DNA of 64,000 nt. Origin: Filosporella fistucella (Eukaryota > Ascomycota > Leotiomycetes > Helotiales). Positions 8,343 to 19,268 of this stretch are shown piece after piece. The first letter of the stretch is position 1; the number at the start of each line of letters is the position of its first letter. The stretch lies in contig JAQJZZ010000011.1 in NCBI GenBank assembly GCA_030077755.1, positions 1,550,001-1,614,000 on the forward strand, in the 5' to 3' direction. The notes under the pieces were generated by a model. That model did not search any database, was not told the DNA's origin, and saw nothing but the letters and a program-made list of their open reading frames with translations. A program made the position numbers and the translations under genes.

Positions 8343-10568
8343 TTAAGTCTTCAACGTTGTCACCAAGGCACTTTTTAGAAAGCCCTTCTTCGCGTATTGC
8401 AATGCCTGGTGTAGGAGGTACTGTTCTTCTCGAGGAGCGGCACGGACAAGTGGTTCAAAGGGCATGATAGGCTTACTAGCTATGACCAAGACCCTCCAGA
8501 ATTCACAAGGGCCTTTTTCAACCTGCTCATTGACAGCCTCCCAGCACAGTTGGACATTCGCGTCATCGTCAGACTTTGAAACCTGCATCTGGTTAAGGGT
8601 CCCAGTGACCTGTGAGTAGTCTAACCACAGCTTTGCTGTAGGTCTGGGTCCGGGGATAGCATGTGAAAGACTGGCTTTCTCTGAGAATCGAACGGCTCCA
8701 GAGTAGATGCCTAAGAAATCCCCTGGAAATACTGGGATAATAGGATAAACAGTGAGGCGCTCGTCGCCGTCTGGCAAAAGATATATAAAGATCGACTTGT
8801 TCCAACACGATTCTGTATCTGCCGAGTTGCAGAATAGTTCCGAAGTTGTTGTAGACGAAGCCGCTCTGAATTGAGTTTCAAGCTTGAAGGCATTTTCTTC
8901 ATTAGCAGAGTACCAGTCATTCGAAGCATTGTTCCACGAAGACTCCGATATGTTTAGTCTCTCGGCGATATGCTTTTGCTGCAGAAGAGACCTCCCAGAA
9001 AAATCTCCGGCCCGCTGCTCAACTACCCGCAACTCTAGCTGGTCTATTTGAGGTCCGTATACCTTCTCCCATGACAAGATGGTGGCAAGGAGCGTCGGTT
9101 CTTGAGTCTGTCGGTATTTCTTGCAATATGTGTCGAACGTAGGCGTTCGATAGCACAACATAGATCCCACGCCTGCCTGCTGTAATTCGAACAAGGCTTT
9201 CCAATAGTGACGGAACTGTCTCTGACTTTCATCGCTGATGGGATAATTAGCTCTAACCATAAATTGGTAGGTCATTCTCTTCTCAGCAACGCTGAAGTCG
9301 TCAGATGGTCCTTTAGCGGATGGCAATGTGGTGGGATCGAGCGTTCTGGCAGCTTTGGAGATGATATCCCAATACCAAGTTTCGTCAGACTGATTCTGGA
9401 TATCATTACCTACACCAAACGCCCTTCTCAATGCAACTCTATCTGTTGCGCCGTCAAAATCGCGAGAAGCAAGATCCCTCGAAACCTCACAGATTTTCCT
9501 GGTGTCTGTGAAGACACACATGTTTGACTGTCCGCGACCAAACTTTCCTGCTTTCTGACGCTGTGCGGCGCAATATAATAAGACAGATGTCATAACTCTG
9601 ATGGCATCGTTTGGATTTAACATCTCTGAGATGAATGACCGCACACGTTGGAACGTCTGTCCTGTCTGTTCCCCTGGTTGGAGGATCTCCATATTGTCAG
9701 ATAGGGACTCAGGCTGACTTACAATCGCTGGCACCACCTCTCCACCTACACCATGGCTTGCGAAGCCTGTGTTGTTGTCTGCTGCAGGGATGATGGTTGG
9801 CAATGTCTTTCGAGCCACGCTGGCACTTTGCTCCTCGACGTGTGCTTGGGGGATACCGTCTGACAAAGTGTTCGGAGCGGCATCTCTCCCAATGTTTGTG
9901 CCTGTCGAAGAGGCGTTGTTCAGCAAAGTCTCCGGAGTGCCGTCGGAACCAGGCTCTTCCACCGCTGCCGATGGGATACCGGTCGGTAAAGTCTCCCGAG
10001 CCTCATCTAATCTGGTGTCGGCGGTGCCTGCTGAACGTATCTTGCTCGGCAGAGTCTCCAGAGAAGCGGAGGGGCCACTCTCCTGGACCTTTGCCGACCT
10101 GCCGTTGGCTGATCTTTCCAGATCGGCACTAGCACCAGGCTTTTTGGTAGAACTGTCGGTTCCCTTAGACGATTTACGTCTCCTCTTAGGCGCACTTGCC
10201 ATGCCAACGTATGATTGTCTTTTCGTATGTCGACATTCTTGGCAGCCGCCATGAGTTGAATCGTTGTTTGTGGATGAAGGTGTAGTGGGAGGCGTCGCGG
10301 GAGACGCTGTCGAAGCATCAGCGTTGGTGGGCATCGGAAAGGAGGGCGGATCTTTGTCTATTCCTATCTCGACCCGACGTTCATGGACTGTAGTAATGTC
10401 AACTTGACGTACAGCGAAAATGCTGGTTAATAGCTCACCTGCACGGGAGATGTGAAGAATCTGCTCGTTGAACAGTCCACTGATGCCGTCAGGGAGTCCA
10501 TAGATTGACAGCACTTCACGAAACTTCTGCTGCAACGAGGCTTGGATTGCTTCCATGATGATTTCCAT
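8343..10568 (-). CDS. 741-aa accessory protein with a SET-like C-terminal region
   Basis: One long exon. Residues 1-60 form a conserved-looking N-terminal helix region. Residues 80-290 are a low-complexity Ser/Thr/Pro linker with a basic KRRRKSSKG nuclear-localisation-type stretch and about five degenerate copies of an ETLPxxIPSA unit. Residues 300-480 hold a folded block (VRSFISEMLNP, LLYCAAQRQKAGKFGRG). The C-terminal 160 residues contain FPGDFLGIYSG, then LWLDYSQVTGTLNQM, then DANVQLCWE, then IMPFEPLVRAA. This order recalls SET domains (G-x-F-I-G-x-Y-x-G, an NHxxxxN-like strand, then an I-x-x-F/G-E-L strand). The NHS cysteine/histidine signature is absent, so methyltransferase activity is doubtful. 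A TCACGTGATATA site lies just past the 3' end. I do not know a function. Confidence 0.7.
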   Translation of the reverse strand: MEIIMEAIQASLQQKFREVLSIYGLPDGISGLFNEQILHISRAGELLTSIFAVRQVDITTVHERRVEIGIDKDPPSFPMPTNADASTASPATPPTTPSSTNNDSTHGGCQECRHTKRQSYVGMASAPKRRRKSSKGTDSSTKKPGASADLERSANGRSAKVQESGPSASLETLPSKIRSAGTADTRLDEARETLPTGIPSAAVEEPGSDGTPETLLNNASSTGTNIGRDAAPNTLSDGIPQAHVEEQSASVARKTLPTIIPAADNNTGFASHGVGGEVVPAIVSQPESLSDNMEILQPGEQTGQTFQRVRSFISEMLNPNDAIRVMTSVLLYCAAQRQKAGKFGRGQSNMCVFTDTRKICEVSRDLASRDFDGATDRVALRRAFGVGNDIQNQSDETWYWDIISKAARTLDPTTLPSAKGPSDDFSVAEKRMTYQFMVRANYPISDESQRQFRHYWKALFELQQAGVGSMLCYRTPTFDTYCKKYRQTQEPTLLATILSWEKVYGPQIDQLELRVVEQRAGDFSGRSLLQQKHIAERLNISESSWNNASNDWYSANEENAFKLETQFRAASSTTTSELFCNSADTESCWNKSIFIYLLPDGDERLTVYPIIPVFPGDFLGIYSGAVRFSEKASLSHAIPGPRPTAKLWLDYSQVTGTLNQMQVSKSDDDANVQLCWEAVNEQVEKGPCEFWRVLVIASKPIMPFEPLVRAAPREEQYLLHQALQYAKKGFLKSALVTTLKT

Positions 10569-10949
10569 ACACCTTCATTGAACGTAATTTTCAAAGGACA
10601 CCTCTGAGATAACAGAAAATAGTAGTGACTCATGAGATTGAAGAATGAGAGAACCAGATGGAAAATCCTTCGAGAACCTTCTCCGATCCACTTACTTAAG
10701 CCGCAAGACCAGGTGCAAGCGGCCCCATGGCGAGCTAGGCAGGAATTCGTAGATGTTATTTAATAGAAAAGAAATCCTCACTACCTATTCCAGCTAGGAA
10801 ATTGTGCCATGAATCAAGCTGCGGTTGCGATTAAATTCAGTTGAGTCCCTGCGTCGCGAGGCAGCCACAAAACTGAAGGCAGCCATACTTCCCTGCCAAA
10901 TTTGCGTTAGCGGCATTCAAACTCGCTTAGCACTGCCGCTAACACATAT

Positions 10950-11564
10950 GTGGAAGGAAGACTGTGGACCCAGTCTTTAGAAGCGGAGGGCAGAACCTAC
11001 CGACCAATCGATGTCGAGGCATTGCGGTCCCTGGAAGAGGCACTCAGTAGGCCGGCTCTGACCAAAGCCCTGCCTATCACTGCCCGGGATCAAGTTTGGC
11101 AGTGGATAGAGAAAAGAGTGGGCATGATAATTAATCTGGAGCACCCTGGAGCTCGCAAAAGGCTTACCGTTAAAGTTGAACTTCCGGGCCCAGGTTCTCG
11201 AGATCAGCCGTTGCTACGTGCTCCAGTTTTGGCTACCAATGCGCTCCATGATTCTTACGAGAGCTCTTACGGATATATGGGCGAGTGGAATTCCTTGCAC
11301 AAACGTCGAAAATGTTCCAGAGAGGCGGATGAGACCGAGCAAGAAGCATTTCAAGGATCAGTCCAGGACTCTCAAGTCACCACCAGATCGATGAGGCATC
11401 GGCGCACCGCCGTTCAAGGACACGAGAGCTTCAGGTTAACACCTGACATGCAGACAAGGGCTAAGAATGAAATAGCTAGGCATGTGCGACCTTTGGCAGG
11501 GCACCTTCAGCCTTCGACACCCTCCGTAACTGGCTCCAAGTGCCAAGTGCTGGAAATACGCTAG
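10950..11564 (+). pseudogene. 3' fragment of a 480-aa HEPN-like family gene
   Basis: The frame SLEAEGRTYRPIDVEAL, then LEEALSRPALTK, then VWQWIEKRVGMI matches the C-terminus of the 480-aa protein encoded at 35007-36449 (SLEAEGRTHQPIDIEAL, LEEALRRPALTK, VWEWM). Only this tail is present here, without an ATG at its beginning, followed by about 130 residues with no relative in the window (CSREADETEQEAFQGS, then RSMRHRRTAV). It looks like a truncated duplicate fused to unrelated sequence. Confidence 0.6.
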
Positions 11565-11986
11565 TACTCCGGGGACTTTCGCTTCGCAAATCGGCTAAAA
11601 CTCGCCGGGTCCGATTCTGATCAAAAATTAATACACGTGATAACGGCACCTCGCTCTGGCGCTAAGGTTAGACGCTGCCCACCAGAAATGCTCTCCTCCT
11701 CCAACATCACCAATATAGGTTTCCCATGCTATGCATCGTTGACTCCCAACCACACATTACTTCATCTACACTAGTACCTGCCATATCAGCTTCGCATCTC
11801 TGTCAATCGAGCATCTCATCATCCACGAACTATAAGGTCTTACTATCCTCTACGAGTTGACCATCGCGCAAATGAAATTCAAAATGTTATTAAGTCAGGA
11901 TAAGATGATATGAAACAGGAAAAAGCTCCAGCTTGAGGGTTCGCAAAGATGAAAGCAAGGATGAGAAATCGAAGCCTGTCATGAGC
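11565..11986. other. Spacer, no gene seen
   Basis: I find no supported coding sequence. An ACACGTGATAA word occurs near 11634. The stretch separates a fragment on the plus strand from a decayed frame on the minus strand. Confidence 0.3.
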
Positions 11987-12259
11987 TTATAGCACGTTTG
12001 GTTGGTTGTATCTATCTTGCTGATCACGATTCCAGAGCATGGCGAAAAATTGAGCGTCAAGTTCAAGCAACACCCCATCAATTGAACTCTCGCCAATCCA
12101 CTTGAATCCTTCCGGAATACTGGCTACGACAGCATGCGCATACCATGTCCTAGCGGCGTGCCTTTTCGTGCAATCTGCACTGGAAGGACGCCGAAGCCTC
12201 AGTTGAGGGTTCGACTCCGCTATTACAAGGTGCCTTAGCCATCTTCCAAGGACTTGTGC
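11987..12259 (-). pseudogene. Remnant of an unrecognised gene (90 open codons, no ATG at its start)
   Basis: The reverse frame is open between stop codons and reads like real protein: VLGRWLRHLVIAE, RLRRPSSADCTK, ARTWYAHAVVASIPEGFKW, LLELDAQFFAMLWNRDQQDR. Codon use looks coding, and the Trp- and Arg-rich pattern is not typical of chance frames. No start codon precedes it in frame. A neighbouring frame upstream (MAEEVGCVVVDALYMVRNLP, from about 12330) may be an earlier part separated by a frameshift. I do not recognise the family. Confidence 0.4.
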
Positions 12260-12811
12260 TCAATTCAAGGCAGATTACGCACCATGTACAACGCATCAAC
12301 AACGACACAGCCCACTTCCTCAGCCATAAGTGATACCTCCGTATAGATGGAATGGGAAGCTAGGAAGTCTGGTCAAGAAGGAAGCCTGTGGACCTATTCG
12401 ACAACATCCACTCCTGAATGAAATGGAAACAAGAGTCATAAGCTCGTAAGACTTGGTGATCGCAGAACGACGGTACGTGAGCTTCAATGGGTGCGCTGCA
12501 GGGAAACAGTCCTCGTCTGAGTGCCACTTCTTCCTGAATGCTTATCACCTGGCAAGAGGATTCCTGATTGAGAAATCGACGGCCCAGGCATTGCCCGTTC
12601 TCCAACAAATCAACGCCTCCGGCCTGAAGGCATCGCATGAAAGTGCCCATGCAACTGTGTGAGTGGGATGGATCCTAGAGGTTTTGCAGCTGCGCCATCC
12701 GACCCTCCGTTCAAGTATAAGAAGGCAGCAACCTCCCTCCTCCAAACTACTTCCTCCCAGCCTCCTTTCCATTTTTCCAAACACCCTTACCCACTCAATC
12801 TCATCGCGAAG

Positions 12812-14005
12812 ATGGCATCTGCAGAATCCGACTTGGTGAGATGCTACGACAATGGACGCGCACTCCATGCCAATATTGGTTTGAAAAGGACTCAGAAGAT
12901 GTGTGGCAATATGATCCCAGGCTCCAAGTCAGTGAAGAGGCAGGCATCCCCACCGGAGGGTTCTCGAGGTAGGAGGTCCAGATGCAGTATCATGAAGCCT
13001 TGCTAATCGTGGAATAGACCGGCCAATTGTGATTGACGATGATGTGGATTCGCCCAAACAGACGGCTTCCACTCAGGGACCAATCAACGAGAAGCACCGA
13101 ATCAGAAAAAGAGCCCCAAAAATGAGAGGATCACTTCAGACTATTAGCGAACCCCTAGATGTCCTTGGCCGATTGAGGGAGCTCGTGCGATCGAGTGAAA
13201 AGATTGTCGTCATTAGCGGGGCCGGCATCTCTGTCAGTGCAGGTTGTGAGTTGAAGCCCATTTGTAAATCCCTTCATCGATACTGATTTACCTAGTTCCC
13301 ACCTTTGAGGATATGCGGAAATCCAAACAGACCTCGTTCGACCGCTCTCTCTACTCCTCTTCCGACGAGATGACCAGCTTCCACTCCACAATCCGTGATA
13401 TGTGTGAACGCCTGCATTCGGATTCGACCGAGCCTTCACCTTTCCACAAGGTTATGGATGAGCTTGCGCGGACTCGCTCTCATTTTCGGCATTATACACA
13501 GAATATTGATTGCGTCGAGCGCTTGTTACCTGATCTCGACGCCAAGACGATACACCTCCATGGTCGAGTTGATCAAGCCCGATGCGGGATATGCAACTGG
13601 GTGTGTGAGTATAAGCCACATCTGTTCCAAGGGTCCGATTCGCTGTATTGTCAAAGGTGCTTGCAAAGAAGCCAGGCCCGGATATTAAAGGGCAAGCGTT
13701 CATTGAAAATTGGCAGGCTGAGACCCAATGTACTTTTATACGGCGAGCCTCACCCAGACGACAAAGAGATTCTAGAAACTGCTAAGCATGATTTGAGAAT
13801 ATGCCCGGAGCTGGTGTTGATTGTTGGCACGAAGCTAGCGATTCCTGGCGCTCGGTCGATAGCCGCAGACTTTTGCGACGCTGCCCGGAGCGTGGGTGGG
13901 GCAAGTTTTTGGATCAGCAAGGAGGAGCCAATGTGGAGTGTGAAGTCCCTGTGTGACTATGTTCTCATAGGAGATTGCGATAAGGTTATTCCCCTAGATA
14001 TTTGA
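12812..14005 (+). CDS. Sirtuin (SIR2-family NAD-dependent protein deacylase)
   Basis: Three exons (12812-12968, 13018-13245, 13296-14005) give a 364-aa protein; all junctions keep phase and use GT-AG. The Rossmann core starts with GAGISVSAGFPTF, where the second junction restores the expected GFP step. TQNID and HLHGRV follow, the latter holding the catalytic His. A zinc site CGIC ... YCQRC comes next, then RPNVLLYGE and LVLIVGTKLAIPGA. All residues expected for NAD binding and zinc are present, so the enzyme is probably active. Members of this type deacetylate histones or other proteins and release nicotinamide. The N-terminal 110 residues are basic and Ser-rich. Closest class by motif is the fungal nuclear Hst3/Hst4-like group, which is a guess. 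It is convergent with ferric reductase 1. Confidence 0.9.
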
Positions 14006-14294
14006 AACTGTCTAATTAACGCACGTTTATATCACTACAAGCCATTCTCAACTTCACTGTCGTATATACACCATCTACGAGGAACTTGAACGCAATTGAA
14101 TGCGAGCATTACATGCAGAAGCCATTACCACAATTTAAGCATCTGGATGAAAATCATAGGTGTGCAATACGACCTCCTCTCTCCCAGCTTTCTCCACCTC
14201 AAGCCTACTCGCATAAGCTGACCGGACCATATCAGTCATCTCACGATTGGCACAGACTACGCTCAGTTAGCATATTTCTTGTCCGATTGCAGAA

Positions 14295-15878
14295 CTACCC
14301 ACCAGAGATCAAAGTACGTGTGAGACGCTGACCCTGAACTTCTACGTTGGTCAGTTCCTGTGTGAGCGTACTAGTGGCGTTCAAAGCCCCAAATTTCCAG
14401 CGTTGACGACCCCTCATCGATTCGCTGGATTTCTCAGGCCAGTCAAGCCCGTGGTGTCGAACGAACATGGTGTATTGAAAGACCTAGTCCGCAAGAGTTA
14501 GCTGTGTGTGCTATGGCACTAGTCAATAGAGCTCACAAATCGACTCCTTGCATTTTTCCAATCAGGCGTCTCCCTGTCGCATCGGTCTGCATCTTGATCA
14601 AGTAGCTTATGCACCATCTTGATAGCCGCGTCCCACGGCTCAATCTCGTCGACCTCCCACAGGAGACTTATCACTTGGGTCCTAGTGGGCCCTTGATCTC
14701 GGTCGTTGAGCAATTGCTTAATACATCCTAAATGAGCCGCAATGCCAATCCCCGATGCGAAGAGGATAACATTACCGTAATCCTCAGCCAAGGGTGACTC
14801 CCCGTATGGGCCTTCGAGGAAGGCTCTCACCGCCGTGGGTTGCGCCTGGAGGAGTCGAGTGAATCCCCTCCGCCGTTGGATGAGGGCAGTGATGTTCCTG
14901 GTCCGGTTATCTTTGTCCTGATCCCATGATGCTATGAAAAAAGGATGTGATTCATTGATGGAGAGTGCCGATGTAGAAGGAATTCGCAAGAAGACGTATT
15001 GGCCCGCGCGAACTTGACGAGGCTTGGCGAGGGTGATGTCAGCTTTTAGCAATCCATTTTCTTCGAAAATCCTGACTTCTGCTCTATTCCATAAAGAGAT
15101 TCCTATTCGAACTGTAATAAGTATGGCGCATAGCGAGCCTGCGATAATAAGGAGGATGATTGATGGTTGTGAAAAATCAAAGGGGGCGAGATGTAAGAAT
15201 ATCGCAACGATTATAGTGACGGTCAAGGCTATGTGGGTGTTTAAAAACAATTCATACGCATGACGTCGAACGAACGGCAATGAAAATATGCTCAAGACAG
15301 CTATGCTAGTAGCAGCCTGGAGCAAGTTTTCAGCATGGGAACTTTTGGCCAGACTTAATTTGACTTACAGTAAGACCTGCTACGCTTGATGCAGATGTGA
15401 AAGGACGCGTGCCAGAGCGCATCGGACTCAAAGCAGCTGTTAAGTGAACAGCACATTCGACTATAGCAACGATGCCAAGCCATCTGTGAAAGAAATTCTT
15501 AAACTGCGGTGATATGTGGATGCGTTCAGAGAACACGTTGGGTCTGCCACAAACTAAGAGCAAAATCAGATTAATCAAAATAGCTTCGCCGGATCGTTTT
15601 ATCAACACTGCTCGGTCGTTAGAGATGGCGATGACTGTGACATTAGTTGCTATTATAGAGAGAAGACCAATTAGATAGAGCGGTGTAGTAATGCCCATGC
15701 TTCTAAGGTATCGATGGAGTGGACGATCGAAGGCATATTTGCGAGCGAAGAACTTGAGGTAACGGGAGTTGATATAAGGGAGGGAGTTGTTTCGTAGGTG
15801 GTATTGTAAAAAGGCTAAGAATATGATCCCGAGGAGTGCACCTCCAGGGATAATCAGAGCGGCGGTTATGATATCCAT
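14295..15878 (-). CDS. Ferric reductase 1 (FRE-type transmembrane oxidoreductase)
   Basis: Three exons (15878-15369, 15316-14537, 14483-14295) give 492 aa. FRE proteins pass electrons from NADPH through FAD and two haems across the membrane to reduce Fe3+ or Cu2+. The N-terminal half has several hydrophobic helices, with FFHRWLGIVAIVECAVHL and RRHAYELFLNTHIAL carrying the paired haem-binding His residues. The cytosolic half has an HPFF motif for FAD, then GPYGES and FASGIGIA for NADPH. Exon 2 runs into a stop at 14519 if not spliced. A GTGAGC donor just before that stop and a CTAAC-branch/CTAG acceptor extend the protein by 62 residues. Ferric reductases are recurrent Starship cargo. The second one in the window is at 51624-53455. 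Confidence 0.85.
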
Positions 15879-16154
15879 TGTGTCTTACCCAGGAGAGGTA
15901 GTCCTGTGGCGTTTGAAGATATATAAAAACATACATGCAAAGCCTCACGGAAATTTATTCTTAGAAGCAACAACATTTGTACACAAATACTGTACGTCCA
16001 AAATTTACCAAGTTTATTTCAGGCAATTTGCCTTAACATAGAGCTAACAGGATCGATGGAGACATTAGATTACCTAAGTTAGCTTTAATTGGATAATCAC
16101 AAGTAACTTTGAGATGACAGGTCAGACCGCTAATTGATCTGTGTTGTTGTCTCT

Positions 16155-16268
16155 GTCTGAGGGGCTTGTTTTTAACATGTCATCCCGACCCACGGATTGT
16201 ATTGATGACCTCTTTGTCTGAGGGGCTTGTTTTTAACATGTCATCCCGATCCACGGATTGTATTGATG
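16155..16268. repeat. Tandem duplication, 61-bp period, two copies
   Basis: GTCTGAGGGGCTTGTTTTTA followed by ACATGTCATCCCGA and CCACGGATTGTATTGATG occurs at 16155 and 16216, nearly identical. It lies upstream of the gene that starts at 16398. Confidence 0.8.
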
Positions 16269-16397
16269 CTGGCTTTCCCTAGAATAGCATGTCATCTGAG
16301 CATTCTGCTACTACTTTACACACATGAATAACTACTGGCCACATAAGATTAAAGGTAGTGGTACTATTGTAGCAGAATTCCCTCAGAAAACTGCGAT

Positions 16398-17432
16398 ATG
16401 GCACGTGTTTACTATGAGGATCCGGCCATCGTATGGGCATATGCGATTGACCCTGTGAAATTAGGAAGTCACCTTGAGACTTACAGTGCATGCAAACCAC
16501 TATTCCAAACGCTGCGACTATGCCACAAGTATGGGAAATCAGCACCTATAACAGGCTTGCCCGTAGAAGTCCTCAAGAAGATCGAAGACGAGATCTTTGA
16601 AGCGCACGTGGCCGAGTCAATGCCTCGATGGGAGCAGGAATATTCTTGCTTCCAAGAACAATGTCTGCCAGTTGACCATTATACATTGGATGAGATCGCC
16701 GAATTCTCAACAATAATCAAGCTTAATCCTCACAAACAACTCATCAATGCCATAGCCGACTCGAGAACTCATGAATCTAGACATAACGACTTCCGGTATA
16801 ACTGGAGATGCAAACTAGACCCTCGTGGTGGTCCGCCACCTCAAAAGAATTACATCGGCAGTACCAAAACTGTGAGAAACCTCGTTCATTATTGTTCACC
16901 ACCGTTCTCCTTAAGCTTCTTCGGATGAGTATAACTTCGTGGATTACACTGTCATACTGTCTTTTGGATACTTATTCTGCAATGTAGCTGCTCAAAAAGG
17001 ACTTTGGCCTCGATGTATTAGCTGGCCATTATGAATTCTTTAACTTCAAGAAGACCATCAGCTACTTGACGCTACCGATGTCGCTCCTAGAGCATGGCGA
17101 GCTATTTATGAGCGAGCTGTCAAATGGGTGGAGGTCCTATGTGGCTTACGATATAAATCCAACATGGGAACCGCTCAGTGAAGGCACGTTCCGCACGGCG
17201 TTAAAGGCCTTGCGTCTGGAAGCTAATGATGCCAAAGGTCCAAACCCTCATTAAAGCTTCGTATATTGCAATTAGCTTACTTTAGATAGCAGGTTCTCAA
17301 CTTTGTCGATTTATAAAGCCTGTTCTCGTTCACCCAAGAGGACTTGAGATTGTAGGGGACGAGGAAGATTTGGATCTACCTTTGGAGCGTGAGGAGGATA
17401 GAGATTTTTATCAAGAGGCACTTGATGCATAA
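16398..17432 (+). CDS. Unrecognised 288-aa protein, three exons
   Basis: Exons 16398-16871, 16988-17237 and 17290-17432 join in phase. The protein starts MARVYYEDPAIVWAYAIDPV and holds GLPVEVLKKIEDEIFEAHVA, which resembles the LPxEVLxxI helix of F-box-like segments. Later come LLKKDFGLDVLAGHYEFFNF, TLPMSLLEHGELFMSEL and an acidic tail (EEDLDLPLEREEDRDF). The second intron uses a non-typical GTCCAA donor, so the last exon is less certain. Fungal accessory regions often carry multi-copy families of this appearance. I assign no function. Confidence 0.65.
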
Positions 17433-17601
17433 TCGGAATATAAATCATTTTATTGCATAGTCAAACCCGGATGGGGAAATTGTTCACAATAGAAGATGAA
17501 GGCTTTCATTCAAGAGCTGTTTCCTGTGCTCAGCTGTTCACTTTTTGACCTCATCCCTTAACCACCATTGCAAATACCTGGACTCTGAGACTACTGCAGT
17601 A

Positions 17602-18802
17602 TCATGGTATGCATATGCATTTATTGTTGTCGGCCCATCTTCCACTTTTAATGCATACGAGACAAAGGCCTTGGATATTTTTTGGGATTTGGTGTGCGAG
17701 AACGCTTAATAGTTGCAGCTGTTGGAGTAAGGGGCACTTCACCCCAGCGGCACAGGTATGCTTGATATCCGCATTGGCGCAAGTGATTCTAAGAACCAGA
17801 TCTGAAATTGCACACTCGTTAAAAGGCTTCACAGACGGCCAGAGTTCTTCCCTCTCCAAGATTGCAATAAACTCCGCTATCCTATAGCTCGCCGTACAGT
17901 ACTTTGGGTACAACACTGAATTGTTGCATGGATGGCACTTTTTTGCTTCTGTTGGGGGGGTCCTCCCACAGTAGACACAATCTTGAAGTGCCATTTCGTA
18001 TCCCCTTTTATCTTGGCTTAGCACCGAAATAACAGATTGGACTTGTCCATGAAGGCGACTCAATGATCCCTGGATTTTGCTGGTGAGAGCATCTACAAAA
18101 GCTTAGCTTCGTTTGGAGAGTTTGACAGCTTTCATAGTGATATACCTGCAGCCATCTCCGGGAAATGATCCAGCCTCTCATGACCGTCCCAAGTCATGAG
18201 AACCTCGAGTGGCATATACTTTACAGCCATTGCTGAAACGTTTGCAAATTGTCTAGGCTCGTCAAACCTGTACGCTGCCACCAGAAGCAGAGTCAGCTCC
18301 GCTGGAGACCTTTGTCCTGTCTCTAGATCCCTAAACCAGTAGTAGGTCCACGGGCGTATTGCGGTTCTACAATCATACTTGTCGCAATGGATTGCAAGAC
18401 AAGCTAATTCTCTAGCATTCTTGTTAGGATCGATTTCGGCCGGATGCTGGTGATGAAGGATTTCCAAGATAGTTTTCATGGCGTGGGCGTTGTCATCCAT
18501 AAGTTTGACAACCACACGCCCCTCATTGCGCAGATTTTCTCCCTCTCTAAAATTTGAACCGAACATTCTAGCGAAGACGGGAGATGAAAGACGTAGAACA
18601 TTTGTAGAGACAAGAAATCTGAGAGTCTCTGGGCTATCGATGTCGTCAACCTCGAGTATAGCATCTCCATCATGGTCGAGTGATACAAGCTTCTGTTTAA
18701 TCTCACCACAAGAGAGCTCAGAACGCTGTTCGGATTCCTACTTAGTGTCAGCTTCGAAATTTCTCGTGTCTTTTAACTTACCATAACCGTCTGGGAGTCC
18801 AT
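17602..18802 (-). CDS. BTB/POZ-domain protein
   Basis: Three exons (18802-18782, 18737-18146, 18092-17602) join in phase. The first exon is tiny (MDSQTVM), which makes this start easy to miss. The BTB fold covers about residues 15-140: AILEVDDIDSPETLRFLVST, LRLSSPVFARMFGSNF, then MKTILEILHHQHP. BTB domains mediate dimerisation and often serve as CUL3 adaptors. The C-terminal third has Cys pairs (CVYCGRTPP, KKCHPC, CLVCIK) that could bind zinc. Fungal BTB proteins of this type form large families of unknown targets. A broken relative lies at 36700-37164. Confidence 0.8.
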
Positions 18803-19268
18803 CGCAAGCCAGGATTGACAATACTTCTCAAATAACTTCGCAGTACCTTTGTAGCTCAGCGATTATACGTCAAGACCAAAAGAGACCTATATATAAGTGC
18901 AAATAACAGAGCCCATGAGGCTTTTTTGGTAAGTAGAATGTGCTCTCTATATTAAAAGTGCGGGGTAAAAAGAGGAGGGAGCACGTGCCAAGCGTTCTTA
19001 AGGTGTCTTTCAATTGATTGGATAGCCCGAGGTTGAAAACACTGGCTTGAATAGACACTAACTTCATTCGGTCTAGTGCTCATAAAGCGTGGTGCACATA
19101 AAACCTAGGAGAGAATCGACGTCCACTGTACTAGACATAGCGTGTACCTTATATAGATTGCAATATTCCATTTCTAACGCTCTTACTAAATAATTCTAGA
19201 CCCAAGCTATCTAATGAAATCAAGACCTATGCAGCAACCCTACGCAATACCTGATATGACAGAGATGG
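18803..19268. other. Spacer, no gene seen
   Basis: No supported gene. A GAGCACGTGCCAAG stretch near 18979 may belong to the promoter of the BTB gene. Otherwise AT-rich without visible repeats. Confidence 0.3.

Noticed and set aside
9769..10254. 161-residue plus-strand frame opposite the 741-aa gene
   Set aside because: It is the antisense of the low-complexity linker repeats.
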